Part shown: positions 1 to 8,403 of the stretch, in pieces
Layout: every line of letters begins with the position of its first letter
Position numbering within the stretch: position 1 is the stretch's first letter
Assembly: GCF_003990445.1 (NCBI RefSeq)
Contig: NZ_REEZ01000003.1
Span: 406,635-470,634, forward strand
Length of the DNA stretch: 64,000 nucleotides
Direction: 5' to 3'
DNA from: Pararhodobacter zhoushanensis
GTDB lineage: Bacteria > Pseudomonadota > Alphaproteobacteria > Rhodobacterales > Rhodobacteraceae
Position numbers and translations under genes: made by a program
The notes under the pieces: model-generated
Seen by the model: only the letters and a program-made list of their open reading frames with translations
Told to the model about the DNA's origin: nothing
The model's database searches: none

Positions 1-363
1 GCGGATGGCGAGGCGCTGATGCTGGCCAAGCGCGGCGGGCTGGATCTGAAAACCGCGTGGGAGGCGATCGCGGCGTCATCTGGCAGCAGTTTCGTGCATG
101 AAACCGAGGGCCAGCTGATCCTGAACGGCAGCTATGACATAGCCTTCACCATGGATCTGGCGCTCAAGGATCTGGGCTTTGCCATGCAGTTTGGCCGGGC
201 CTTCGGTGTGCCGCTGGATCTGGCCTCGATGACCGAGCAGACCTTTGTGAAAGGGCGCGCGGCCTATGGCGGCGGGGCGCAATCGACGCAGATCGTCAAG
301 CTGCTGGAGGACGCGCTGGGCACCGATCTGCGCGCTGCCGGGTTCCCGGCGCGGCTGGAGTAA
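1..363 (+). CDS. NAD(P)-dependent 3-hydroxyisobutyrate dehydrogenase-like protein, C-terminal part (5' truncated by window)
   Basis: The reading frame is open from base 1, so only the last 120 residues are present. They match the all-helical C-terminal domain of the 3-hydroxyisobutyrate/6-phosphogluconate dehydrogenase superfamily: the segment around LKDLGFAMQFG contains the usual K-D pair, followed by the helix with QSTQIVKLLE. The N-terminal Rossmann domain lies outside the window, so cofactor preference and substrate cannot be judged. It ends 3 nt before the convergent LytTR gene. Confidence 0.8.
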   Translation, partial: ADGEALMLAKRGGLDLKTAWEAIAASSGSSFVHETEGQLILNGSYDIAFTMDLALKDLGFAMQFGRAFGVPLDLASMTEQTFVKGRAAYGGGAQSTQIVKLLEDALGTDLRAAGFPARLE

Positions 364-366
364 CGC

Positions 367-1323
367 TTATTCCGCCGCCGAGCGCCGTTCGTCCAGCGCC
401 TGCCGTACGGCAGTGCGCTGGCCGCGCGCGACAGGGATGATCTGTCCGTCGATGGTGGTCACTTCCATCCCGCCGCCCTCGGTCCGGGTGAGATCGCAGA
501 CGTGGTCCAGATTGACCCACCACGAGCGATGAACGCGCATGCCCTTGAACGGGATCAAGTCCCGCTCGGCATCCGACAGCCGCAACAGCACGGTTGTGGT
601 GCCAAGCGCGGTGGTGACTTCGACATAATGGTCTTGCGCGCGCAGGCTGATCAGATCGCGTCCCAGGGACTGGGGCAATTTTTCAAACAGCAGGGGCACC
701 GGTGTCTCGCGGCTGTCGCCGCGCTCCGGGGAATGCGGCGCTGTGGCCAGCTGCAGCGGCGGATGCGGCGAATGTGCGGCTTCGACCGCGTGATCCTGCA
801 CCGTTTCCAGCCGGGCCGAGGCGTCGCGCGCCCTTTGCTGGGTGCGGCGCGTCGCGGCGAAAAAGCCGTTGGTGGTCAGGTGGATGGCAACAAGCGGGAC
901 CGAGACAAAGGGAAACAGACTCCAGAATCCACCCGAGGGAGGGGCCCCGCTGGTGATCAGGTTTGCCAGATAAACCAGGCTCATGACGGGCAGGATGCCC
1001 AGATTTGCGGTGATCAGCGCCGGAACGAACCAGGGCAGCCCCCAGCGTTGGTTGAGCGCGTTCGAAATGGTCGTCAGCGAGGCCATCAACAGCGTGGCGA
1101 AGAGCCCGGTCAACCCCCAGAACACCAGCCGATCGAATAGCGCAAAGCGTTCGAGCGTGTAGAACGGCCCTGAAAGTGTGACGACGACAATCCCGCCAAC
1201 GAGCACGGTCCAGAAAGAGCGACGGCTGAATAAGGCGCGGATCTCGTGCAGGGCATGGCGCAAAGCCGAGTGCGTCGCACGGGTGTTTGAGGCGGTTTCA
1301 GGTGGGCTCTTGTCCTCCGGCAT
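367..1323 (-). CDS. Membrane-bound LytTR-family transcriptional regulator
   Basis: 318 aa. The N-terminal half has about four hydrophobic segments (around residues 37-57, 67-90, 101-122 and 132-152), then a linker, then a LytTR DNA-binding domain at about 212-312 with the typical HRSWWVNL stretch (265-272) and VARGQRTAV near the end. LytTR domains bind DNA as response-regulator outputs; here the receiver is replaced by a membrane domain, so the signal is probably sensed at the membrane. The start has GGGGGATG upstream as ribosome binding site. Target genes are not evident; the neighbours on both sides are metabolic. Confidence 0.85.
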   Translation of the reverse strand: MPEDKSPPETASNTRATHSALRHALHEIRALFSRRSFWTVLVGGIVVVTLSGPFYTLERFALFDRLVFWGLTGLFATLLMASLTTISNALNQRWGLPWFVPALITANLGILPVMSLVYLANLITSGAPPSGGFWSLFPFVSVPLVAIHLTTNGFFAATRRTQQRARDASARLETVQDHAVEAAHSPHPPLQLATAPHSPERGDSRETPVPLLFEKLPQSLGRDLISLRAQDHYVEVTTALGTTTVLLRLSDAERDLIPFKGMRVHRSWWVNLDHVCDLTRTEGGGMEVTTIDGQIIPVARGQRTAVRQALDERRSAAE

Positions 1324-1433
1324 GGTTTTACATCCCCCATAGGTTGCTGAAATACAAGGGTTTTGCAGAAGCAGACGGCAGAACTTCGCCTAAAGTAGTA
1401 TGATTTTATCGATAAATCAGGCTTATTAATCCG

Positions 1434-1456
1434 ATTGCACCTTTAGGGGGTGTAAT
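1434..1456. promoter_or_regulatory. Imperfect inverted repeat upstream of the LytTR gene
   Basis: Within the AT-richer 228-nt gap (1324-1551) between the LytTR gene and the ornithine-cyclodeaminase-like gene, ATTGCACC and GGTGTAAT form 8-nt arms with one mismatch and a 7-nt spacer. A small palindrome TTTATCGATAAA lies just before it. It may be a regulator binding site for the LytTR gene; nothing else recognisable is in this gap. Confidence 0.3.
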
Positions 1457-1551
1457 TTCCATAGTGGCAACCTGTAGTTGATTTGTTGATGCGGTCATGT
1501 GACGGGCGCGGGACACGGGCAGCGATTTCGCAGTCGTCGGGTTTAGGAGCC

Positions 1552-2475
1552 TTAGGTTTGCGCCTCGCGCCAGCGTGACAGGATCATGCGGGCGGTCATC
1601 AGGTCGAGATGCGCGCCGCCGCCGTTCTTGAACACGGTGATGTCCTGCGGACCGCGGCGTCCCGCGCTGCCAGCTGCAAGATCGTGGAAATCACCCAGTA
1701 CATCGGTCTCTGTGATCGCGCCGCTGGCCAGTGGGATCATCAACTCGCCGATATGTCCCAGCGTCGTCGCCCGGCTGTCGACGAAAAGCCGCCCGCGTTG
1801 CAGGGCTTCGTCATCGGCTTCGCGCATGGTGGGGGTATAGGCGCCGATCAGGTCCAGATGCTGACCGGGGCGCAGCCACGCGCCGTGGAGCAACGGATCC
1901 GTGGCCATGGTGCAGGTGCTGACAATATCGGCGGCACTGACGGCGGCAGGCAGATCGGTTGTGGCGCGGACACCCTGATAGCGGGCGGCGAGCGCCTGCG
2001 CGGACTCGGGCCGGCGGGACCACAGGGTGATGGCAAGATCGGGTTTCCAGGCGCGATAGGCCTCGATCAATGAGGCCGCGACGGTGCCTGCGCCGACGAT
2101 CAGAAGGCTTTGCGCGTCAGGCCGCGCCAGCAGCCGCGCGCCCAGAAGCGAGTCGCCGGCGGTCTTCCATTTGGTAATCAGGGCGTTGTCGATCACCGCC
2201 TCGATCGCGCCGGTCTGATCGTCAAACACCAGCATCGCGCCCTGCACGCTGGGCAGGCCCTTGGCGGCATTGCCGGGGAAGACAGACACTGATTTCACGC
2301 CCAACCCCATGCCGTCGATCCAGGCGGCGCGGGAGAGCAGCCGATCTGCTCCGCGCTCCATCAGCACGTCTTTGATCTGGGCCGGGGCGCGGCGGTGGGC
2401 GTCAAGGATCGCATCGCCCAGCGCCATCCAGTCGAGCAGGGGTTCAACCGCTTCAAGGGTCAGGACAGGGATCAT
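1552..2475 (-). CDS. Ornithine cyclodeaminase / mu-crystallin family protein
   Basis: 307 aa with the family layout: an N-terminal substrate domain with GVKSVSVFPGN and GLPSVQGAM, then a Rossmann fold opening with LLIVGAGTVAAS. Members include ornithine cyclodeaminase, alanine dehydrogenase, ketimine reductase and lysine/proline cyclases; the sequence alone does not separate these. A start 12 nt upstream (MEARMIP...) is possible, but the GGAGG placed 6 nt before the second ATG favours the start given. It is a single gene; the 287-nt gap that follows towards the MarR gene (2476-2762) holds no gene that I can see. Confidence 0.85.
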   Translation of the reverse strand: MIPVLTLEAVEPLLDWMALGDAILDAHRRAPAQIKDVLMERGADRLLSRAAWIDGMGLGVKSVSVFPGNAAKGLPSVQGAMLVFDDQTGAIEAVIDNALITKWKTAGDSLLGARLLARPDAQSLLIVGAGTVAASLIEAYRAWKPDLAITLWSRRPESAQALAARYQGVRATTDLPAAVSAADIVSTCTMATDPLLHGAWLRPGQHLDLIGAYTPTMREADDEALQRGRLFVDSRATTLGHIGELMIPLASGAITETDVLGDFHDLAAGSAGRRGPQDITVFKNGGGAHLDLMTARMILSRWREAQT

Positions 2476-2762
2476 GCGCGCCTCCATTTCGCAACAGGGT
2501 GAAGCGGGGGAGGGGGCGTGTCAACTCTCGCACATATGTTGGAAAAGGAAGGGTCTGGAGAGAGCGCAGTTTCAGGGCGCCGCCAGGCCTGCGGACCTCC
2601 AGATGTCAGGCGTTTGAATGCCTGATATTCTGACGCTCGCTGCTTTATTGGCCGGTGTGGGCGTGCGAGCAGCTGCTGGGTATCGGGTTTAAGTCGCTTC
2701 GATACACAGCGCGGTCATGGCGCGAGCCGGTCTTCAAAACGGGAATGTTGGAAAACTGACAG

Positions 2763-3377
2763 TCAGCGCTTTGGACCTTTGGTCGGCGCGAAGTCGATGC
2801 ACAGCGATTTCATCTCGATCCCGGACAGCATCTGCTGGGTGCAGTGGCAGAACGACTCGTCCGAGTCGGCAGCGTCGCAATGCCCGCAGTCACCGCATTG
2901 TCCAAAGGTCGGGGCCGAGCGTCGCTTGGCCAGCGCGACGCCAAGGGTGGTGATCGTGTCGGTCAGCGCCTCGCGTTGCGGCTCGGGCAGCGCGCGGATG
3001 CATTCGATCAGATCGCTGAGCGGATCGGCGCAAAGCTTGGCACGCCCGGTTTCGGTCACTTCGATCAGCGCTGAGCGGCGGTCGCTTTCATGGACCCGCT
3101 TCTCCAACAATCCCATCGCGATCAGCGATTTGACCGTCTGCGAGGCGGTCCCGCGCGTGGTGGCGTTGAATTCGGAAAAGCCCGACGGGGTGCGCGAAAA
3201 CCGGTTGGCGCTGGCGAAGTAGCGCAGCGCCGTCCATTGCGCGGGTGTCAGGCTGGGATCCGCCGCCGAGCCATGCACGAGGCGTGCCAGATGCACCAAC
3301 AATTCGGCCGTGTGACACGGGGCCGAAATGAAGTCGGGGCTGACAGTCCGGGACTTGAAGGCAAAGGGTTCGCTCAT
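2763..3377 (-). CDS. MarR-family winged-helix regulator with C-terminal cysteine cluster
   Basis: 204 aa. Residues of about 20-140 form a MarR winged helix (PAQWTALRYFA..., then TRGTASQTVKSL recognition helix, and a wing with ESDRRSALIEVTETG). The last 40 residues are unusual: QCGDCGHC and FCHCTQQML place several cysteines in CxxCxxC and CxC patterns, plus another Cys near the end. This suggests a metal or Fe-S/redox sensing module. The ORF is open further upstream, but the start chosen (MSEPFAFKS) is where similarity to a regulator begins and lies before the divergent control region. It is transcribed divergently from the RpoH-type sigma gene. Confidence 0.85.
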   Translation of the reverse strand: MSEPFAFKSRTVSPDFISAPCHTAELLVHLARLVHGSAADPSLTPAQWTALRYFASANRFSRTPSGFSEFNATTRGTASQTVKSLIAMGLLEKRVHESDRRSALIEVTETGRAKLCADPLSDLIECIRALPEPQREALTDTITTLGVALAKRRSAPTFGQCGDCGHCDAADSDESFCHCTQQMLSGIEMKSLCIDFAPTKGPKR

Positions 3378-3406
3378 GAGGGCTGAGGTAATGTCGCCTT
3401 GGTTTG

Positions 3407-3433
3407 TTGACAAGGGGGACGGCGGCTTGACAA
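3407..3433. promoter_or_regulatory. Direct repeat TTGACAA x2, 20 nt apart
   Basis: TTGACAA occurs at 3407-3413 and 3427-3433, spaced by about two helical turns in the divergent region between the MarR regulator and the sigma factor gene. Each copy may serve as a -35-like element or a regulator half-site. Function is inferred from position only. Confidence 0.4.
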
Positions 3434-3440
3434 CCACGGA

Positions 3441-3492
3441 CCCAGATAGTAGCGTAACAACATCAAATGAATTCGACCCGCTATTATCTGGG
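3441..3492. promoter_or_regulatory. Inverted repeat with 14-nt arms between MarR and rpoH-type gene
   Basis: CCCAGATAGTAGCG (3441-3454) and CGCTATTATCTGGG (3479-3492) are complementary at 13 of 14 positions with a 24-nt spacer. The right arm ends 20 nt before the sigma factor start codon. It could be a double operator for the divergent MarR protein or a hairpin in the sigma factor leader mRNA. Confidence 0.5.
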
Positions 3493-3511
3493 CCGCAAAA
3501 GGACAATCGTC

Positions 3512-4357
3512 ATGGGTTTCCAGGATCCGCATATCCGTCGCTATGTTCGTGCTTCGATGGCCGAGGAGATCCTCAGCGCCGAGCTTGAGACCGAGCTGGC
3601 CGTCGCGTGGCGCGATCATCAGGATGAGTCCGCGTTGCACCGGCTTATTCAGGCCTATGCGCGTCTTGCGGTGTCCTTCGCTGGCCGGTTCAAGCGCTAT
3701 GACGTGCCCTATGAGGATCTGATCCAGCAGGGTAATCTGGGCCTGATGCGGGCGGCGGAGAAGTTCGATCCCGAAAATGGATCTCGCTTCTCGACCTATG
3801 CCGCCTGGTGGATCCGTGCGTCAATGCAGGACTATGTGATGCGCAACTGGTCGCTGGTGCGGACCGGGACCAATGCGACGCAGAAAAAGCTGTTCTTCCA
3901 TCTGCGCCGCGCGATGCAGAAACACGCCCGCGATGAGAGCGACGAGCCGCTGTCGGTTCGCGTGGCGCGGGAGCTTGAGGTCTCGGTCGAGCATGTCGAG
4001 GCGATGATGGGCCGCATGGCTGGCCCCGATCTGTCGCTGGACGCGCCGCAGTCGTCGGACGAGGACGGGCGGTCCTGGGTCGATACGATCGAGGATCAGG
4101 ACGTCGCGACCGAGGCCGACGTGGTCGAGAAGCTGGACGGTCAGCACCGCCGCAAGGTGCTGTATTCCGCCGTGGAACAGCTGCCCGAACGCGAGCGCCG
4201 CATCGTCGCCGCCCGCCATCTGTCGGAAGACCCTGCGACGCTGAGCGATCTGGGTCTGGCGATGGGCATCTCGAAAGAGCGGGTGCGTCAGCTGGAAGAA
4301 CGCGCGCTGTCGCGGTTGACGGCGCTGGTCCAGTCGGCGAGCACGATCCAGGCTTAG
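3512..4357 (+). CDS. rpoH: RNA polymerase sigma factor, RpoH (sigma-32) family
   Basis: 281 aa. Sigma-70 region 2 is clear (YEDLIQQGNLGLMRA..., STYAAWWIRASMQDYVMRNW), followed by the RpoH box QKKLFFHLRRA near residues 124-134, which distinguishes heat-shock sigma factors. Region 4 ends the protein (LSDLGLAMGISKERVRQLEERA). Rhodobacteraceae usually carry two RpoH proteins, RpoHI for heat and RpoHII for singlet-oxygen/oxidative stress; pairing with a cysteine-rich regulator makes the second role attractive but unproven. A start 45 nt upstream is possible; AAAGGAC 7 nt before this ATG supports the choice made. Confidence 0.92.
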   Translation: MGFQDPHIRRYVRASMAEEILSAELETELAVAWRDHQDESALHRLIQAYARLAVSFAGRFKRYDVPYEDLIQQGNLGLMRAAEKFDPENGSRFSTYAAWWIRASMQDYVMRNWSLVRTGTNATQKKLFFHLRRAMQKHARDESDEPLSVRVARELEVSVEHVEAMMGRMAGPDLSLDAPQSSDEDGRSWVDTIEDQDVATEADVVEKLDGQHRRKVLYSAVEQLPERERRIVAARHLSEDPATLSDLGLAMGISKERVRQLEERALSRLTALVQSASTIQA

Positions 4358-4371
4358 GCCCTTGTTTCGCC

Positions 4372-4390
4372 ACACGGTTCCCGTGTTTCT
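4372..4390 (+). terminator. Short hairpin after the sigma factor gene
   Basis: ACACGG-TTC-CCGTGT followed by TTCT, 15 nt after the stop codon. The stem is only 6 bp and the T-run weak, so it is a plausible but weak terminator. Confidence 0.4.
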
Positions 4391-4452
4391 GCTTAGGTGT
4401 TAAGGATAGGTTAAATCCTGTATGATGCCTTTGTTCCTGAAACGGGTACGGT

Positions 4453-5088
4453 ATGACCGAGAGCGACCAGAATGAGGCCCGCCTGAAAACAATGCGCGAC
4501 GCTCCTTCGGGGGCGCTGCGCACGCTCTTTGTGCATCAGATCTGGCTGTGGCGCTGGTCGGGGCTGGTCGTGGGGCTGTTGCTGGCGATCCTGATCGCTT
4601 TCATGACCCTGACACCGCTGCCTGCGCCCAACCTTCTGACGGGTGGCATCGACAAAGTGTATCACTTTGTCGCTTTCGCCACGCTGATCTTTCCCGTCAT
4701 CGTAACCGATTCGCGCCGCTGGGTCTGGGCTGTGCCGCTGGCGATTGCCTATGGCGGCGCGATTGAGCTGATCCAGCCCTATGTCGGCCGCGGGGCGGAA
4801 TGGCTGGATTTCGGTGCGGATATCACCGGCGTTCTGGCCGGGGCAGCGCTGGCCGAGTTGCTGCATGACCGCATTCGCGACAAGTTCTTTGCCGTCGATG
4901 CACCGCTGGAAACAGGTGATGAAGCGGCCAGTGAAGCGCTGCGCCTGGAAGCGATGCGCACCGAACTGATGGACGAGCTGCGCGAGGTCTTGCGCGAGGA
5001 GTTGAAGGGGCTGAACCGCGAACAACCTTCGGCCTCAGCCGCGTCAGAGCCGCGTTCCGAAGAGGAACGCGGCTTGCCTCGTCACTGA
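4453..5088 (+). CDS. VanZ-like family membrane protein
   Basis: 211 aa. Hydrophobic segments at about residues 32-52, 72-84, 92-104 and 117-130 enclose the VanZ-type signature: DKVYHFVAFATL, IELIQPYVGRGAEWLDFGADITG. The C-terminal 80 residues are charged and probably cytoplasmic. VanZ-like proteins are small integral membrane proteins; the name comes from teicoplanin resistance, but in most bacteria their role is unknown. It stands alone, convergent with the ligase gene 11 nt downstream. Confidence 0.8.
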   Translation: MTESDQNEARLKTMRDAPSGALRTLFVHQIWLWRWSGLVVGLLLAILIAFMTLTPLPAPNLLTGGIDKVYHFVAFATLIFPVIVTDSRRWVWAVPLAIAYGGAIELIQPYVGRGAEWLDFGADITGVLAGAALAELLHDRIRDKFFAVDAPLETGDEAASEALRLEAMRTELMDELREVLREELKGLNREQPSASAASEPRSEEERGLPRH

Positions 5089-5099
5089 TCAGGCAGACG

Positions 5100-6722
5100 T
5101 CACTGATCGGGTTTCAGGCGGAAGCGCTGGATCTTGCCCGTCTGCGTCTTGGGCAGGCTTTCGGTAAACACCACCCGGCGCGGGTACTTGTACGGCGCTA
5201 TCACAGCCTTCACATGATCCTGCAGGCGTTTGACGCAGGCGGCGTCGGGTTCGACCCCTTGCGTCAGCACCACATGCGCCTCGACCACCTGACCGCGATC
5301 CGCGTCGGGTACGCCGATCACAGCGCATTCCAGCACATCGGCATGGGCCAGCAGGGCGGCTTCGACCTCGGGGCCCGCAATGTTGTAACCGGCCGAGATG
5401 ATCATGTCGTCCGAGCGGGCGGCGAAGTGGAAATAGCCCTTGTCGTCACGCCAGAAGCTGTCGCCGGTCAGGTTCCAGCCGTCTTTGACATAGACCTGCT
5501 GGCGCTCGGGATCGTCCATGTAGCGGCAGCCGATGGGGCCGCGCACGGCCAGACGGCCGACCTCGCCATCGGGGACGGGCTGCATGTCGGGGCCGACAAT
5601 GCGCGCCTCATAGCCGGTGACCGGGCGACCGGTGCAGGCGGCCTGACTGTCGTCAAAGCGGTTGGTGACGAAGATATGCAGCATCTCGGTCGCGCCGATC
5701 CCGTCCAGCATCGGCTTGCCGGTCTTGGCTTTCCATTCGTCATAGACCGGGCCGGGCAGGGTCTCGCCCGCCGAAACGGCAGCGCGCAGGCTGCTGAGGT
5801 CAGCGCCTTCCTCCATCGCCTTGAGCATGACGCGGTAGGCGGTGGGCGCAGTGAAGCAGACGGTGGCGCGGTATTTCTGGATGATCTCGATCATCGAGGG
5901 CGGCGAGGCGTTTTCCAAAAGCACGGCGGTGGCGCCAAAGCGCAGCGGGAAGATGGCCAGACCGCCAAGGCCGAAGGTGAAGGCCAGCGGCGGCGAGCCG
6001 ACAAAAACGTCGTCCGCAGTCACCCCCAGAACTTCCTTGGCGTAGCCATCAGCGATGATCAGCAAGTCGCGGTGGAAATGCATCGTTGCCTTGGGCGTGC
6101 CGGTGGTGCCGCTGGTGAAACCCAGCAGGGCCACATCGTCGCGCCCGGTCTCAACCGCCTTGTAGCGCACCGATTTCGACAGCGCGACGCGGTCGAGTTC
6201 GGCATCGTGATTGGCGGTGCCATCAAAGCCGACGACGGTTTTCAGCGTGGCCGAGGTCTTGGCGCAGGCCGTCATCTCATCCATCAGGCGCGTGTCGCAC
6301 AGCGCGTGGGTAATCTGCGCCTTGTCGACGATGGCGGACAGCTCGCCTGCGCGCAGCATCGGCATGGTGTTGACCACCACCGCGCCCGCCTTGGTCGCCG
6401 CCAGCCAGCAGGCGACCATCGCCGGGTTGTTGGCCGAGCGGATCAGCACCCGGTTGCCGGGCTTCACACCGTAATCTTCTACCAGCGCATGCGCGATGCG
6501 GTTGGTCCAGTCGCTGAGTTCCTTGTAGGTGCGCCCCCGGCCATTGCCGATCAGCGCGGTGTGGTCGCCGAAACCCTTCTCGACCATGCGGTCGGTCAGC
6601 TCGACGGCGGCATTGAGCCGCTCGGGGTAGGGAAAACCGCCCAGCAGCAGGTCTGGCCAGAGGTCAGCGGGCGGCAGGTTGTCTCTGGCGAAAGTGTCGG
6701 TATGTGCGCTGGGGCCCAGCAT
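5100..6722 (-). CDS. 2-aminobenzoate-CoA / benzoate-CoA ligase family AMP-forming synthetase
   Basis: 540 aa adenylate-forming enzyme. The phosphate-binding loop FTSGTTGTPK lies at 202-211, the hinge region SDDMIISAGYN follows in the last quarter, and the catalytic C-terminal lysine of PKTQTGK is residue 530. It would activate an aromatic acid with ATP and CoA. Its place as last gene of an operon whose first gene is a 2-aminobenzoyl-CoA monooxygenase/reductase homologue points to 2-aminobenzoate (anthranilate) as substrate. GGGAG stands 8 nt before the start. A 37-nt gap separates it from the RidA gene, the largest gap in the operon except the one before the hydratase/dehydrogenase junction. 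Confidence 0.88.
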   Translation of the reverse strand: MLGPSAHTDTFARDNLPPADLWPDLLLGGFPYPERLNAAVELTDRMVEKGFGDHTALIGNGRGRTYKELSDWTNRIAHALVEDYGVKPGNRVLIRSANNPAMVACWLAATKAGAVVVNTMPMLRAGELSAIVDKAQITHALCDTRLMDEMTACAKTSATLKTVVGFDGTANHDAELDRVALSKSVRYKAVETGRDDVALLGFTSGTTGTPKATMHFHRDLLIIADGYAKEVLGVTADDVFVGSPPLAFTFGLGGLAIFPLRFGATAVLLENASPPSMIEIIQKYRATVCFTAPTAYRVMLKAMEEGADLSSLRAAVSAGETLPGPVYDEWKAKTGKPMLDGIGATEMLHIFVTNRFDDSQAACTGRPVTGYEARIVGPDMQPVPDGEVGRLAVRGPIGCRYMDDPERQQVYVKDGWNLTGDSFWRDDKGYFHFAARSDDMIISAGYNIAGPEVEAALLAHADVLECAVIGVPDADRGQVVEAHVVLTQGVEPDAACVKRLQDHVKAVIAPYKYPRRVVFTESLPKTQTGKIQRFRLKPDQ

Positions 6723-6759
6723 TGAGGTAACTCCCTGGTTACGCGGTCTTTATGCCGCT

Positions 6760-7161
6760 TCAGTCTGGAATAACGGCGGTGGCTTCGATCTCGACCAGAG
6801 CGCGGTCTTCGACCAGCGCCACGACCTGCACGAGGGCCATCGCCGGATAGCTGCGGCCCATGTGTTTGCGGTAGACCCGGCCCAGATCCGACAGCGCGTC
6901 CAGATAGGCGCGCTTGTCGGTGACAAACCAGGTCAGACGGGTGACATGCTCGGGGCCCGCGCCGCCCTCAGCCAGCACGGCGACGATATTGGCCAGCGCC
7001 TGATCGACCTGGCCCAGAAAATCATCGGTCTCGAATTCCTGATCGGCGTTCCAGCCGATCATGCCGCCCAGAAACAGCGTCTTGCCGCGCGCGGCGATGC
7101 CATTGGAATAGCCCGGCGTGGCTTTCCAGCCTTTCGGGTGAAGGATGTCGTGAATGCTCAT
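6760..7161 (-). CDS. RidA / YjgF family protein
   Basis: 133 aa, full length for the family. It has the core pattern LFLGGMIGWNADQ, QVDQALANIVAVLAEGG and a C-terminal LVEIEATAV. RidA proteins hydrolyse reactive enamine/imine intermediates to ketones and ammonia. In this operon such a role fits well: reduction of 2-amino-5-oxo-cyclohexenecarboxyl-CoA and ring opening produce amino/imino intermediates that must lose nitrogen. Its ATG overlaps the stop of the acyl-CoA dehydrogenase gene (ATGA), indicating translational coupling. A longer ORF upstream exists in this frame but belongs to the dehydrogenase region. Confidence 0.88.
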   Translation of the reverse strand: MSIHDILHPKGWKATPGYSNGIAARGKTLFLGGMIGWNADQEFETDDFLGQVDQALANIVAVLAEGGAGPEHVTRLTWFVTDKRAYLDALSDLGRVYRKHMGRSYPAMALVQVVALVEDRALVEIEATAVIPD

Positions 7162-8303
7162 AGGGCACCTCCCAATACCTGTCGCGCGATGACCACGCGT
7201 TGAACGTCGCTCGCGCCCTCGTAGATCCGCAGCGCGCGGATCTCGCGGTAGAGGCTTTCGACCATTTCTCCGTGGCGCACCCCGTCGCCGCCGAACAGCT
7301 GCACGGCGGTGTCGATGACCTTTTGCGCGGTCTCGGTGGCGTGCAGCTTGGCCATCGCGGCTTCGCGCGTGATGCGCGGCGCGCCCATGTCGCGGGTCCA
7401 CGCCGCGCGGTAGACCAGCAGGGCCGAGGCGTCGATGCCCAGCGCCATGTCGGCGATGTGGCCCTGCACCATCTGCAGGTCGCTCAGCGGCGCACCCTGC
7501 ACCCGGCGCGATTGCACCCGCGCCAGTGCCTCATCCAGCGCGCGGCGCGCAAAGCCGAGTGCTGCGGCGCCAACCGAGGGGCGGAAGACGTCGAGCACGG
7601 CCATCGCCTGCGCGAAGCCTTTGCCGGCGGTGCCGATCAGCGCCGAGTCGGGCAGGAACGCGTCGGTCAGACGGAAATGGGCGAGCGGGTGGGGCGCGAT
7701 AACCTCGATCCGGCTGACGATCTCGAAGCCCGGCGTGTCGGCGGGCAAAAGGAAGGCCGACAGCCCGCGTGCGCCCGGCGCTTCGCCGGTGCGGGCGAAA
7801 AGCACATAGAGATCGGCAATCCCGCCATTCGAGATATAGGTCTTCTCGCCGTTGATCTTCCAACCCCCGGCGACCTTCTCGGCGCTCATCGCGGTCGCCG
7901 CGACGTCCGACCCCGAGCCCGGCTCGGTCAGCGCAAAGGCCGAGACCGCCGTGCCGCTGCGGGTCTTGTCCAGCCAAGTGCGCTGCTCGGGCGAGCCAAA
8001 GAGGCTGATCGCCCCCATCCCCAATCCCTGCATCGCAAAGGCGAAATCCGCCAGCCCGTCATGCCTCGCCAAGGTCTCGCGCGACAGGCAAAGTATGCGC
8101 AGATCAAAGACCTCGCCCGCCGCCAGCCCCGTCGGCTTCAGGAAACCGGCCTTGCCCATATCGGCGACCAGCGCCCGGCAGGCACCATCCACGTCCGAAT
8201 GATCCACCGGCAGGTTCAGCGCGCACCAGCCATCCAGCGCCTGCGCCCATTCGCGATGCCGTTCCTCAAAAAACGGCCAGTCCAGAAAACTACGATCCGC
8301 CAT
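7158..8303 (-). CDS. Acyl-CoA dehydrogenase family protein
   Basis: 381 aa FAD-dependent dehydrogenase. Visible marks are the flavin-binding [15 protein letters not shown] in the first half and [17 protein letters not shown] near the C-terminus, where the Glu of YEGAS is in the usual position of the catalytic base. It probably oxidises a ring-derived CoA ester in beta-oxidation of the anthranilate product. A TTG 15 nt upstream is an alternative start. The 100-nt gap before it carries a GC-rich dispersed hairpin repeat, the only large interruption inside this otherwise overlapping operon. Confidence 0.88.
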   Translation of the reverse strand: MADRSFLDWPFFEERHREWAQALDGWCALNLPVDHSDVDGACRALVADMGKAGFLKPTGLAAGEVFDLRILCLSRETLARHDGLADFAFAMQGLGMGAISLFGSPEQRTWLDKTRSGTAVSAFALTEPGSGSDVAATAMSAEKVAGGWKINGEKTYISNGGIADLYVLFARTGEAPGARGLSAFLLPADTPGFEIVSRIEVIAPHPLAHFRLTDAFLPDSALIGTAGKGFAQAMAVLDVFRPSVGAAALGFARRALDEALARVQSRRVQGAPLSDLQMVQGHIADMALGIDASALLVYRAAWTRDMGAPRITREAAMAKLHATETAQKVIDTAVQLFGGDGVRHGEMVESLYREIRALRIYEGASDVQRVVIARQVLGGAL

Positions 8304-8365
8304 ATCATCTTGCCTCAAATACGCACGGGGGGATTTTCAAGGGGGGCGCGTGCGCTCCCCTTGAA

Positions 8366-8396
8366 GCAGGGGGTCCGGGGGGCGGCAGCCCCCCGG
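8366..8396. repeat. Dispersed GC-rich hairpin repeat, copy 1
   Basis: The 31-nt sequence beginning GCAGGGGGTCCGGGGGGCGG and ending GCAGCCCCCCGG is present identically at 33359-33389. Its core GGGGGGC-GGCA-GCCCCCC folds into a stem-loop. Here it lies between the enoyl-CoA hydratase and acyl-CoA dehydrogenase genes, inside the operon, where it might attenuate or stabilise the mRNA. Confidence 0.75.
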
Positions 8397-8403
8397 TGCC
8401 CCC

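Noticed and set aside
5214-6725. A 503-codon plus-strand frame opposite the CoA ligase.
   Set aside because: Shadow; composition is that of antisense high-GC DNA.
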